Shown here: positions 7,735 through 19,582 of the stretch, piece by piece | How the letters are laid out: every line of letters begins with the position of its first letter | How positions within the stretch are numbered: the first letter of the stretch is position 1 | Assembly: GCA_902762435.1 (NCBI GenBank) | Contig: CACWOH010000018.1 | Location: 1 to 36,104, forward strand | DNA length: 36,104 nucleotides | Reading direction: 5' to 3' | Source of the DNA: an uncultured Bacteroidia bacterium | GTDB taxonomy: Bacteria > Bacteroidota > Bacteroidia > Bacteroidales > UBA932 | Translations under genes and position numbers: made by a program | The notes under the pieces: model-generated | Databases searched by the model: none | What the model saw: only the letters and a program-made list of their open reading frames with translations | Told to the model about the DNA's origin: nothing

Positions 7735-9291
7735 TTATTCAGCAGCCTCGTGGCTCACGTAGAACGCGTTCTTCATCTGGGCGTTGCCGTTGTAGGAGGT
7801 CTTCGGACCCACCACGGTGATGGTGTCGCCTTCCTTCACGCCCAGCTTGGTCAGCAGATCCTGGCCGGACTGTCCGGTGAGGGTCGGGACCAGGCCGTAG
7901 ACATAGATCTTGTCCGTGTCGTCCTCGATGTAGAAGTTGCCGTACTTGTTGTACTTGCTCGCGTCGTCCTTGTCCATCACGATGCCGCTCACCTTGCCGG
8001 TGATCATATACAGGGCGGAACCGTCCTCCAGGGCGTTGAACGCCGCGCAGGTGGCCGCAGTGACGGAGGTGTGCTCCACGTAGTAGCCGTTCACCATCTG
8101 GGGATTCTCCTTGTAGGAGCCCTTCGGGCCCACCACGGTGAGCAGGTCGCCCGCCTTGATGCCCTTGGCCGTGATCACGTCCTGGCCGGACGCGCCGCCC
8201 GCCTCGGGAAGGAGGCCGTACACATACACCTTGCCGGAATCGTCGTTGAGGTAGAAGTTGCCGTACTTGTTGGGCTTGGTGGGATCGTCCTTGTCCATCA
8301 CGATGCCGGTCACGATACCCTTGAGCCGGTACAGGGCGTTGCCGTCCGGCAGGGCGTTGAAGTCGCCGGCGGCGATTTCAACGATGGAGCCGGTCTGGCT
8401 GACGGCCTGCTGGCAGCTGTATTCCTTCTTGCCGTCGGTGGTCTTGAAGGTGATGACGGTCTCGCGGTCGCCACCGGCGTTCGGGGCGGCGGTGAACGTC
8501 ACGACGTTGCCGGCCAGGGCGGAGATGGAGAGCCAGCTCTTGGCGTCCTCGGGGATCTCGACATACACGCCGTTGCCCTTGTTGGCGAGGGTGACGGTGA
8601 AGTCGCCGCCTTCGATGGGCAGGACCGCTTCTTCGGGATCGATGGATTCGACCTTGATGAGGGACTTGTTGATCTTGACCACGGTCACGTTCACGAGTTC
8701 GACCGTGCCGTTGTAGGTGGTCTTCGGGCCCTCGACGGTGACCTCGTCACCGACCTCGAGGCCGAGGCTCAGGAAGTTCTTCTCATTGCCCTTGGCGTCC
8801 AGCGTACCGTAGATGTACACCTCGCCGGTGTCGTCCACGAGATACCAGTTGCCGTAGGTCGTGTTGGCGATGCTCTTGACGGTACCGGTCACGCGGTAGG
8901 TCTTGCTGTCCGGACCGGCGATGATCTCGGCGCAGGTCGCGTTGGAGACGGTGGCGATGCCCTGGATCACGTTGATGCGCTGCACGGCGCCGTTGCACTC
9001 GAGCAGGAGCTCGGCGTTGCGGCCGGCGGCGGCTTCGGCGGAGAAGGTGACGTTGGTCGAGCCGGCAGGGCCGGAGAGCGGGCTGACGGTCAGCCACTCG
9101 GGGGCTCCGCTGATGGACCAGGCGTAGTTCGACAGGACACCGATGGTGGCGGAACCGCCTTCCGCCGGGACGGAGACGTAGGAGGAGGACACCGAGACCT
9201 CATCCAGATAATGGGACCCGACTTCTTTCTGGCAGCCGGCCAGGATGGCCAGGGCTGCGGTCAGGGAAGCGAAAATATACTTGGCTTTCAT
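7735..9291 (-). CDS. BACON/OB-fold repeat lipoprotein
   Basis: This 518-residue surface-type lipoprotein (signal MKAKYIFASLTAALAILAGC, Cys 20) has five domains in the order BACON (about 30-110), OB-like (113-207), BACON-like (214-301), OB-like (304-407) and OB-like (410-515). The OB-like units share YGNWYLVDDTG/YGNFYLNDDSG, a VYVYG strand, and GD-(x)-VTVEGPK or TVVGPK. The last two are nearly identical, also at DNA level, which points to a recent duplication. BACON domains are thought to bind carbohydrate or mucin; ligands of the OB-like units are unknown. The frame extends to 9348, but the start at 9291 gives the signal peptide. It follows the TonB receptor by 14 nt, so the two probably form a receptor-lipoprotein pair. 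Confidence 0.85.
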   Translation of the reverse strand: MKAKYIFASLTAALAILAGCQKEVGSHYLDEVSVSSSYVSVPAEGGSATIGVLSNYAWSISGAPEWLTVSPLSGPAGSTNVTFSAEAAAGRNAELLLECNGAVQRINVIQGIATVSNATCAEIIAGPDSKTYRVTGTVKSIANTTYGNWYLVDDTGEVYIYGTLDAKGNEKNFLSLGLEVGDEVTVEGPKTTYNGTVELVNVTVVKINKSLIKVESIDPEEAVLPIEGGDFTVTLANKGNGVYVEIPEDAKSWLSISALAGNVVTFTAAPNAGGDRETVITFKTTDGKKEYSCQQAVSQTGSIVEIAAGDFNALPDGNALYRLKGIVTGIVMDKDDPTKPNKYGNFYLNDDSGKVYVYGLLPEAGGASGQDVITAKGIKAGDLLTVVGPKGSYKENPQMVNGYYVEHTSVTAATCAAFNALEDGSALYMITGKVSGIVMDKDDASKYNKYGNFYIEDDTDKIYVYGLVPTLTGQSGQDLLTKLGVKEGDTITVVGPKTSYNGNAQMKNAFYVSHEAAE

Positions 9292-9305
9292 AAGATGTCC
9301 GGAGA

Positions 9306-12300
9306 TTAGTTGAACAGATACTTGAGACCGATGGAAGCGTACCAGCACTGGCCGAGCGAGTGGTTGTAGGTCCAGGTCTGGGTGTTTCCGTTGATGGAGG
9401 CCGGCGTGGAGAAGGTCGCATAACCATCGGCGTCGACGCCTTCATACTTGAGGATGCGGGCATCGGAACCGATGGCCGGGTTGAGGTACTTGCTCACGCC
9501 CCAGCTGGAGTTGAACAGGTTCAGCAGGTTCTTGATGTCGAGGTTGAGCTGCAGCGTGTTGGTGCTGTTACCGATCCTCACGGTGAAGTCATGCTTGTAG
9601 CTCAAGTCCACGCGGTGCACCCACGGGTTGTACACGCTGTAACCCTCCGCATACTGGCCCTGGTGCTTGCTGAGGTACTTGTCCTTGTGGACGAAGTCCA
9701 TGAAGCGGGTGGCGTCGTCGGGAGAGACGAAGCGGAAGTCGCCGGAAGCCACCTGGGCGTCGGTCGGGATGTAGATGGTGTCGTAGTTGTAGCCGTCACC
9801 ATTCATGTCGTTCGCCGTCATGTAGGAGTAGTTGTAACCGCCCTGCCAGGTTTCATAGATGAGGCTGTAGTGGTTGCCGCCCTTGTCGTTGAACGCCACG
9901 GAAGCGACGAAGCGGTCCGGGGTCACGTACTGGGAGTTGTGGAGGCCGATGTAGTTCGGGCCCTCGACGGTCGGCACATAGGTGAAGGCGGACTCGGCGG
10001 CGCTGCCCGGCATGCCCGTCACCTCCTTGGAGACGGTGTGCGTGTAGGCGGCCATGAGGCTCAGGCCCTCGACCGGACGGGCGTTGAGGGTGACGCTGCC
10101 GGACCAGCCGTAGCCGCGGCTGGTGTTCTCCAGCACGAAGGCCTTGGCGTTGGTGCGGTAACCGGCAGGATAGATCGGACGGTTGTCCACGCCGTTGAAG
10201 CGGGCGAAGCCGCCCACGTTGGGAATGCTCCAGTCGGAGATGGACACCGCGTTGACGGTCTTGTTGAAGATGCCTTCCACCTCGATGGAGAGCGGGAAGG
10301 AAGTCGGGAAGGAGTAGTCCACGGCCAGGGAGCTCTTCCAGACCTGCGGCATGCGGAACTTGGGATCCACGCCGTTGACGGCGGAAGGAACCGTGCCGTC
10401 CTCCGGAGAGACCGTGCTGGGATACCCCAGGCCGAGGAGCTTGTTGTACAGGGCGTCGATGGTGGCGTTGCCCTGGCCGTCGGTCACGAGACCGCCGTTG
10501 AAGACATCCATGTCGAAGCCTTTCTTCTTGGCGTTCGCGGCGTTGATCTGGGCCTGGTACTGCACCATACCGCCGTTGGTGGGCATGTTGGTGAAGAATA
10601 CGAGCGGGAGACGGCCGGAGAAGAGGCCGGTACCGCCGCGGACCTTCAGGCTCTTGTCACCGAGGACGTCCCAGTTGAAGCCGATGCGCGGGGAGACGGT
10701 CAGCTTGGAGGTAGGCCAGCGGCCGGTGTCGATGTGCTGCTCGGTGTAGCCGTAGGACTGCGGATAGTAGCTGAGCTTGTAGATGGCCGCGTTGGTCATC
10801 AGGTCGCTGTTGTTGAAGAACAGGCCGTCCAGGCGCAGGCCGGCGGTGAGCTTGAAGTTCTCGTTGACGTTCCACTCGTCCTGGCCATAGATGCCGGCCT
10901 TGTAGAACTGGACGCGGGCCGCGGGCTTCTGCTCGCCGTCGTAACCGTAGGTCAGGTTCACGATCTCCGGGGTGGCGCCGGCGAGGAAGTCGCTCACGGA
11001 GTTGTAGCGGTAGTAACCGGAGCCGTTGCGCATGTACTGGTTGTCGGCCATCTGGTATTCGAAGCTGACGCCGGCGGTGAGTTTGTGGTCACCGGCATAG
11101 TAGGTCAGGTCGTCCTTGATGTTGGCCACGGTGTTGTGCACCGCGTTGTTCCAGGTGAAGAGCTCGTAACCGAGGGCCATGTAGTTGTTGGTCCCGATGC
11201 CGTCCTCCATCAGGTCGCCGTCCAGGATGTCGATGAACGGGAACTCGGCGGAGTTGGTGCCGCGGACGTCGTCCAGCTTGGAATAGGTGGCGAGGAACTG
11301 GTTGGACAGCTTGTCGCTCAGGCGGCTGTTCAGGTCCACGGAGAAGGTGCTCACGATGTTCTGCATCGAGTACATCGAGTTCGCGAAGGACATCGAGTAC
11401 TGCGACATGCGGGAACCCGCCATACGGGTGCCGGCGTCCATGGACGTGGCGTTGGGCGCGCTCCAGCGGTTGTTGAGCGTATAGTTGTAACGGAAAGCGA
11501 GCTTGTGCTTGTCGTTGATGTTCCAGTCGATGCGGGCGAGGAGCTTGAGGTTGTTCTCGTCGGCCGGGAAGCTGGTCCAGGAGCCGGTGTCGTAGCCGTA
11601 CTTGGACTTCACGAAGTCGGAAACGGCCTTGAGGTCGGACTGGGTGGTGCGGGAAATGTAGTTGTCGGCGTCGGCCTTGCCGTTGGTGGAACCCTGCCAA
11701 CGGTTGGCGACGGTCGGGATCTTGGAATACTCGGCGTTGACGAAGAAGAAGAGCTTGTTCTTCACGATCGGGCCGCCCAGGGTGAAGCCGTAGGTGGTGT
11801 TGCGGTCCACGGCGCGGGCGCCGGAGATCTGCTCGCCGTCCACGGTGTCGCCGCGCATGTTCTCGTTGCGGTGGTACACGTAGGCGGTGCCGCGGAAGGT
11901 GTTGGTACCGGACTTGGTGATCGCGTTCACGCCGCCGCCGATGAAGTTGGTCTGGCGGACGTCGTACGGGGAGATCACGACCTGCATTTCCTCGATGGCG
12001 TCGATGGAGATCGGGTTGCCGCCGCCGGGCAGGCCGTCGGAAAGACCGAAGTTGTTGTTGAAGTTGGCACCGTCCACGGTGAAGTTGGCGGTACGGCCGT
12101 CAGCGCCGGCGAAGGTCATGCCGTTGCCGCCGTAAGGCGACAGGCGGGTGACGTCGGTGATGCTGCGGCTGACCGTCGGCAGCGCGGTGATCTGGCTGCT
12201 GGTGATGTTGGTCGCAGCACCGGTCTTCTCGGTGGCGAACTTGGAGGATGCCGTGGAGATGACGATGGCCTCACTCAGCATCTCGGTATCGTCGGTCAGG

Positions 12301-12626
12301 GTGACGTTCAGCGAGTATGCCTCGGCGAGCTGCAGCGTGATGTCGGTGTAGGTCACGTTGTTGAAACCCAGGCAGCTGACCTCGACGGTGTAGGGACCGC
12401 CGGTACGCATACCGTTGATGGAGAAACGGCCCTCCGCGTTGGCCACAGCGTAGTACTGCGTGCCGGACGGCGTGTGGACCGCGACGACTGCCGCACCGGC
12501 GACCGGCTCGCCGCTCTTGTCGGCCACGCGGCCGTTCAGGGCGGAGGTAGTCACCTGCGCATAGGCAGACACAACAAAAAGCATTGCTGCGAAAGACAGC
12601 AAAAGGCTCTTGATGGTTTGTTTCAT
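9306..12626 (-). CDS. TonB-dependent receptor, Oar-like
   Basis: This is an outer-membrane beta-barrel transporter of 1106 residues. After a signal peptide (MKQTIKSLLLSFAAMLFVVSAYA) come a carboxypeptidase-regulatory-like domain (about 27-105, LNGRVADKSGEPVAGA), a plug domain (about 130-240, with ITSSQITALPTVSRSITDVT and FTVDGANFNNNFG) and a long barrel ending GLKYLFN. The GGGNPISIDAIEEMQV and ITKSGTNTFRGTAYVY motifs are typical of the Oar subgroup, which is not paired with SusD. The substrate is unknown. The frame is open to 12743, but the start at 12626 gives the signal peptide and fits the promoter at 12687-12718. The BACON/OB lipoprotein is the next gene and its likely partner. Confidence 0.93.
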   Translation of the reverse strand: MKQTIKSLLLSFAAMLFVVSAYAQVTTSALNGRVADKSGEPVAGAAVVAVHTPSGTQYYAVANAEGRFSINGMRTGGPYTVEVSCLGFNNVTYTDITLQLAEAYSLNVTLTDDTEMLSEAIVISTASSKFATEKTGAATNITSSQITALPTVSRSITDVTRLSPYGGNGMTFAGADGRTANFTVDGANFNNNFGLSDGLPGGGNPISIDAIEEMQVVISPYDVRQTNFIGGGVNAITKSGTNTFRGTAYVYHRNENMRGDTVDGEQISGARAVDRNTTYGFTLGGPIVKNKLFFFVNAEYSKIPTVANRWQGSTNGKADADNYISRTTQSDLKAVSDFVKSKYGYDTGSWTSFPADENNLKLLARIDWNINDKHKLAFRYNYTLNNRWSAPNATSMDAGTRMAGSRMSQYSMSFANSMYSMQNIVSTFSVDLNSRLSDKLSNQFLATYSKLDDVRGTNSAEFPFIDILDGDLMEDGIGTNNYMALGYELFTWNNAVHNTVANIKDDLTYYAGDHKLTAGVSFEYQMADNQYMRNGSGYYRYNSVSDFLAGATPEIVNLTYGYDGEQKPAARVQFYKAGIYGQDEWNVNENFKLTAGLRLDGLFFNNSDLMTNAAIYKLSYYPQSYGYTEQHIDTGRWPTSKLTVSPRIGFNWDVLGDKSLKVRGGTGLFSGRLPLVFFTNMPTNGGMVQYQAQINAANAKKKGFDMDVFNGGLVTDGQGNATIDALYNKLLGLGYPSTVSPEDGTVPSAVNGVDPKFRMPQVWKSSLAVDYSFPTSFPLSIEVEGIFNKTVNAVSISDWSIPNVGGFARFNGVDNRPIYPAGYRTNAKAFVLENTSRGYGWSGSVTLNARPVEGLSLMAAYTHTVSKEVTGMPGSAAESAFTYVPTVEGPNYIGLHNSQYVTPDRFVASVAFNDKGGNHYSLIYETWQGGYNYSYMTANDMNGDGYNYDTIYIPTDAQVASGDFRFVSPDDATRFMDFVHKDKYLSKHQGQYAEGYSVYNPWVHRVDLSYKHDFTVRIGNSTNTLQLNLDIKNLLNLFNSSWGVSKYLNPAIGSDARILKYEGVDADGYATFSTPASINGNTQTWTYNHSLGQCWYASIGLKYLFN

Positions 12627-12686
12627 AACTGTTTGATAATATGAAAAATAATATAGTTTATCCAGGTCAGGTTTTCTTACGCGGCG

Positions 12687-12718
12687 CAAAGATAATTCAG
12701 TAAAACGAAAAGGGCAAA
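12687..12718 (-). promoter_or_regulatory. Bacteroidetes-type promoter of the TonB receptor operon
   Basis: On the minus strand there is TTTG (12718-12715), a 20-nt spacer, and TATCTTTG (12694-12687). This fits the Bacteroidetes primary sigma consensus TTTG-N19-21-TAnnTTTG exactly. The expected transcript starts near 12680, leaving a leader of about 55 nt. Confidence 0.8.
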
Positions 12719-12750
12719 CCCTTTCCCGTTTTTTTATCAACAATTATTGC

Positions 12751-12758
12751 TACCTTTG
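12751..12758 (+). promoter_or_regulatory. -7 promoter element of metK
   Basis: TACCTTTG matches TAnnTTTG and is followed by the frequent GCA. The -33 position holds only a T-run, with no TTTG. Transcription would start near 12764, just ahead of the riboswitch stem at 12774, which supports both calls. Confidence 0.7.
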
Positions 12759-12773
12759 CAGTCCAAACAACCC

Positions 12774-12822
12774 ACGAGGACAGATTTGATTGCTTGCAAC
12801 CTCGTCAAAAATGCTAAAAAAG
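12774..12822 (+). ncRNA. SAM-II-like riboswitch in the metK leader
   Basis: ACGAGG (12774-12779) pairs perfectly with CCTCGT (12800-12805) as helix P1. The 20-nt loop contains GATTTGA and CTTGCAA, matching GAUUUAA and AUUGCAA of the known SAM-II aptamer. After P1 comes an A-rich stretch and then GCTAAAAAAG, matching the GCUAAAAAGG strand that closes the H-type pseudoknot. GCA (12796-12798) can pair with TGC (12812-12814). The uridines that contact SAM in the known structure (U10/U11, U21, U44) correspond to 12785/12786, 12795 and 12815. The P1-to-GCT linker is about 4 nt shorter than the reference, and there is no GG Shine-Dalgarno. SAM binding by the pseudoknot would hide the start region of metK, giving end-product feedback. 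The identification rests on recalled consensus; no covariance search was run. Confidence 0.78.
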
Positions 12823-14042
<1,220 letters not shown>

Positions 14043-14046
<4 letters not shown>

Positions 14047-14501
14047 GCAAGGACAAGAAACCGCAGCAGGTGCGCATCACCAACAAGCGGGCGTCGTTCG
14101 ACTACGAGTTCCTCGAGGAGTACGACGCCGGCATCGTGCTGGTGGGCACGGAGATCAAGTCCATCCGCGCCGGCAAGGCCTCCCTCCAGGACGCCTACTG
14201 CTACTTCTCCGGCGGCGAGCTGTACGTGCGCGGGATGAACATCGCCACCTACTTCTGGGCCTCCGCCTGGAGCAGCCACGAACCGCTGCGCGACCGCAAG
14301 CTCCTGCTCACGAAACGGGAACTCAAGCACCTGGCCCAGGCGGTCAAGACCAAAGGCCTCACGATCGTCGCGGTGCGCGCCTACATCGCCGCGAACGGCT
14401 TCGCGAAGCTCCACATCGCCCTGGCGAAGGGCAAGAAGGAGTTCGACAAGCGCGCCACCATCAAGGAGAAGGACATCCGCCGCGAAATGGAACGCGAATA
14501 A
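14043..14501 (+). CDS. smpB: SsrA-binding protein SmpB
   Basis: SmpB binds tmRNA and brings it to stalled ribosomes for trans-translation. The 152-residue protein has the typical start of the fold ([22 protein letters not shown]), the conserved [11 protein letters not shown], and the basic C-terminal tail ([23 protein letters not shown]) that enters the ribosome's mRNA channel. The ATG overlaps the metK stop (ATGA), so translation is probably coupled. No ssrA gene is visible in the window. A longer frame reaches upstream into metK, but only the start at 14043 agrees with the family. Confidence 0.97.
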
Positions 14502-14507
14502 GCCGCC

Positions 14508-15308
14508 ATGCCCCGCCTCAAACACAGCATCCCCGCAGAACTGCCTCAGGCAGAGCAGCTTGACTTCGGGCAGCTGGCCGGCGACTATGCCGCGGGCCGC
14601 TGCGACCTGATTGTCGTGCTGGGCCCCACCGCATCCGGCAAGACGCGCTACGCGGTCTCCCTTGCGGAACGGCTCGGCGGCGAGATCCTCTCGGCCGACT
14701 CCCGCCAGGTCTATCGCGGGATGGACATCGGCACCGGCAAGGACCTCGCCGAATACGGCAGCATCCCCTACCACCTGATCGACATCGCCGAACCCGGCAC
14801 GCAGTACAATGTCTGGCAGTTCCAGCAGGATTTCCTGCGGGCGTATGCGGACATCCGCGCCCGCGGCGCCGTGCCCGTGCTCTGCGGCGGCACCGGGATG
14901 TACATCAACGCCGTCACGCGCGGCTACGATTTCTCGGAAAAGACGCCGCTCAGCGCCGCCCGCGAAGCACTCCCCCGCGAAGGATTCCCGCAGAAGCCTT
15001 TCTTCATCGGCACGCTGGTGGACCGGGATACGCGCAACGCACGCATCGACGCCCGCCTGGACGCCCGCCTGCAGGAAGGCATGGTCGAAGAGATCCGCGG
15101 GTTGCTCGAGCGGGGCGTTCCCGCCGAGGTCCTGATCTCCTACGGTCTTGAGTACAAGTTCGTTACGCTCTACCTACAAGGCATCCTCAGTTTTGAGGAG
15201 ATGAGAATACAACTCGCCACCGCGATCCATCAGTTCGCGAAGCGCCAGATGACCTGGTTCCGCGGGATGGAGCGCAGTGGCGCGCTGATTCATTGGGTGG
15301 AACCCTAG
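14508..15308 (+). CDS. miaA: tRNA dimethylallyltransferase (MiaA) homologue lacking the helical insertion domain
   Basis: MiaA adds a dimethylallyl group to N6 of A37 in tRNAs reading UNN codons. Visible here are the P-loop GPTASGKT (39-46), the ILSADSRQVYRGMDIGTGK segment and GGTGMYINAV, all typical of the catalytic core. Between that motif and the C-terminal core (FFIGTLVDRDTRNARIDARLDARL) there are only about 30 residues. In the usual enzyme of about 310 residues a helical swinging domain containing an IHPND-R motif lies there. The protein is thus compact, at 266 residues. It begins 6 nt after smpB. The stop uses a CTAG palindrome shared with the convergent PorV-family gene. Activity on tRNA is inferred. 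Confidence 0.85.
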   Translation: MPRLKHSIPAELPQAEQLDFGQLAGDYAAGRCDLIVVLGPTASGKTRYAVSLAERLGGEILSADSRQVYRGMDIGTGKDLAEYGSIPYHLIDIAEPGTQYNVWQFQQDFLRAYADIRARGAVPVLCGGTGMYINAVTRGYDFSEKTPLSAAREALPREGFPQKPFFIGTLVDRDTRNARIDARLDARLQEGMVEEIRGLLERGVPAEVLISYGLEYKFVTLYLQGILSFEEMRIQLATAIHQFAKRQMTWFRGMERSGALIHWVEP

Positions 15309-16195
15309 AAAGCGTATCCCAATCCGAGCATCAGGCTGTTGCCGATGGTCTTCGAGGCCGTGAGGAAGGCCAGGTCCAGGTGGACGCCGGCATACTTCAC
15401 GCCCAGGCCCAGGGAAGCGTAGGTCGGGATGGCCTTCGCGGCGTCGCCGTAGTGGAAGCCGCCGCGCAGGAACACGATGTCCGCGATGCCGTACTCCAGG
15501 CCCAGGCCCGCTATCAGCGCCCCGGCGAACAGATAGTCCACCTCCGCGCTCGCGGTCAGACCGGCGATGGAATAGGCGCCGCCGGCACGCACGACACCCG
15601 GCTGGGCGTAGTTGTCGCCGCCATAGTTGACGGGGGTTCCCACGTTGTTCACCGAGAGACCCGCCTGGAAGCCGTCTTTCTCATACTTCAGCGCAATGTC
15701 GGCACCGAAGGCGGATGCCTTGGCTTCCTCCGCCAGCGCGGAGCTCACATAACGGAGCGACAGGCCGGCGGAAAAACCGTCGGCAATCTGATAGGCGGCG
15801 CCCAGCCCGACGGCCATTTCCATCGGGGAGAAGGCGCCCTTCGAGCGGCCGTCCGCGGAGATGATCGAATACTCCGGATAAGCGAAATCCTTGAACTGCA
15901 GCCCGATGGCCAGTTTGTCCGTCACCCGGTAGTAACCGGCGGCGGAAATGACGTTGACCGCGGCGGCCTTGGGCTGCCAGCGGCCATAACCTACGGACAC
16001 GTCCATCGTGGGACCGCCCAGGGCGGCCGCCGCGATGTTGTTCTCCAGGGCATAGGCATCCGCGGTGCGGGCGACGCCGGTTCCGGCCAGCGCAGCGCTT
16101 GCGGGATCGGGATTGATATTCAGGAAAGCGACCCCCTGCGCCTGCAGGGAAAGGGACGCGGTCAATATCGCAAGGAGGGAAAGGATCCTTTTCAT
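15305..16195 (-). CDS. PorV/PorQ family outer-membrane protein
   Basis: This 296-residue protein has a signal peptide (MKRILSLLAILTASLSLQAQ) and then FLNINPDPASAALAGTGVA, matching the N-terminal signature of PorV/PorQ family proteins. Alternating beta-strands follow and it ends in an aromatic residue (LGLGYAF), as outer-membrane barrels do. In type IX secretion, PorV carries cargo from the translocon to the sortase-like attachment complex; PorQ-type members are accessory. It is the last gene behind a secreted protein of unknown function and an S8 protease with a T9SS sorting domain (7-nt gap), so it may handle that cargo. It is shorter than classical PorV, so the family is clear but not the exact member. 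Confidence 0.75.
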   Translation of the reverse strand: MKRILSLLAILTASLSLQAQGVAFLNINPDPASAALAGTGVARTADAYALENNIAAAALGGPTMDVSVGYGRWQPKAAAVNVISAAGYYRVTDKLAIGLQFKDFAYPEYSIISADGRSKGAFSPMEMAVGLGAAYQIADGFSAGLSLRYVSSALAEEAKASAFGADIALKYEKDGFQAGLSVNNVGTPVNYGGDNYAQPGVVRAGGAYSIAGLTASAEVDYLFAGALIAGLGLEYGIADIVFLRGGFHYGDAAKAIPTYASLGLGVKYAGVHLDLAFLTASKTIGNSLMLGLGYAF

Positions 16196-16202
16196 AGCTT
16201 TT

Positions 16203-18839
<2,637 letters not shown>

Positions 18840-18846
18840 TTCCAGT

Positions 18847-19509
18847 TTATTGGTTAAGGAATTCCGTGAGCGTCAGCAGGCTCTCCGGATCGTTCCATTT
18901 GATCTTGTGGGACTTGAGCCACTGCTTGAAAGCCGCTTTCTGCGCATCGTCCAGGGTGGACTCCACACTGCGCCGGTTGGCCTCATAGATGTGTCCGGGC
19001 GTCACGACGTAGAGCTTGTCCACGAGGTTCACCCGCTCGCCGCCGTGGCGGCTCTCCCACATTTCCATGTGGTTCTGGTTCGGCTGCCCGGCGATGTCCA
19101 GGGAGGTCAGCTTGCGGGTGGCGTCATTGACGGCGGAAGTGCCATAGGCGCCGCTACCCTGCATGAGGCGCTGGAAATCGCCCAGCGACAACTTGGCCAC
19201 GAAACAGTCGCCCTCGCCCGCGACCACCTTCATCATCTGGCCGCCCACGTTCATGTATCGGTCTTCTCCGATCTGGGCCGTCAGTACGTCGTTCAGGATG
19301 GCTTCCTTCACCACGCCGTCGTCGATGTAGTGCAGGGCGCTGCGGAGGATGTGGATGTTGAGCGGCTGCTGGAATTTGGTGCCGTCCATCAGGATGATCG
19401 TACCGTCCGTAAACGACGGATAGAGGTACGGCCAGGCCGTGGAATAATCCTGGGCACGGACGGAAAGGGCGGCGAGCAGCAGGAACGCTGCGGTCAAAAA
19501 TCTTTTCAT
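18847..19509 (-). CDS. Secreted protein of unknown function
   Basis: I do not recognise this family. The 220-residue product begins with a clear cleavable signal peptide (MKRFLTAAFLLLAALSVRAQ). The mature part has TIILMDGTKFQQPLNIH near residue 37, a mixed alpha/beta-looking middle (YMNVGGQMMKVVAGEGDCFVAKL), and a helical, Lys/Trp-containing C-terminus (AAFKQWLKSHKIKWND) suggesting a soluble envelope protein. It starts after the terminator behind the SusCD operon and ends 7 nt before the S8 protease gene. It is therefore probably transcribed with that protease and the PorV-family gene, and may assist either of them. Confidence 0.75.
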   Translation of the reverse strand: MKRFLTAAFLLLAALSVRAQDYSTAWPYLYPSFTDGTIILMDGTKFQQPLNIHILRSALHYIDDGVVKEAILNDVLTAQIGEDRYMNVGGQMMKVVAGEGDCFVAKLSLGDFQRLMQGSGAYGTSAVNDATRKLTSLDIAGQPNQNHMEMWESRHGGERVNLVDKLYVVTPGHIYEANRRSVESTLDDAQKAAFKQWLKSHKIKWNDPESLLTLTEFLNQ

Positions 19510-19532
19510 GGGAAGTCTTGTTTTCTACCAAA

Positions 19533-19563
19533 CGAAGGCGCCCGGTAATGCTGGGCGCCTTCG
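19533..19563 (-). terminator. Strong hairpin terminator after the SusC-SusD-Calx operon
   Basis: CGAAGGCGCCC (19533-19543) and GGGCGCCTTCG (19553-19563) form a perfect 11-bp stem with a 9-nt loop, 20 nt past the stop of the Calx-beta gene. The T-run after it on the minus strand is short (TTT), so some read-through into the protease genes is possible. Confidence 0.75.
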
Positions 19564-19582
19564 TATTGATAATCAGAGAGTC

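Noticed and set aside
12790-12822. metK starts at TTG 12790 or ATG 12811
   Set aside because: Both lie inside the riboswitch fold and add residues not seen in MetK proteins; the ATG at 12823 gives the family N-terminus.
19530-19537. TTCGTTTG as a promoter for the secreted-protein/S8/PorV genes
   Set aside because: It is one base off TAnnTTTG but overlaps the terminator stem and has no -33 box at the right distance.
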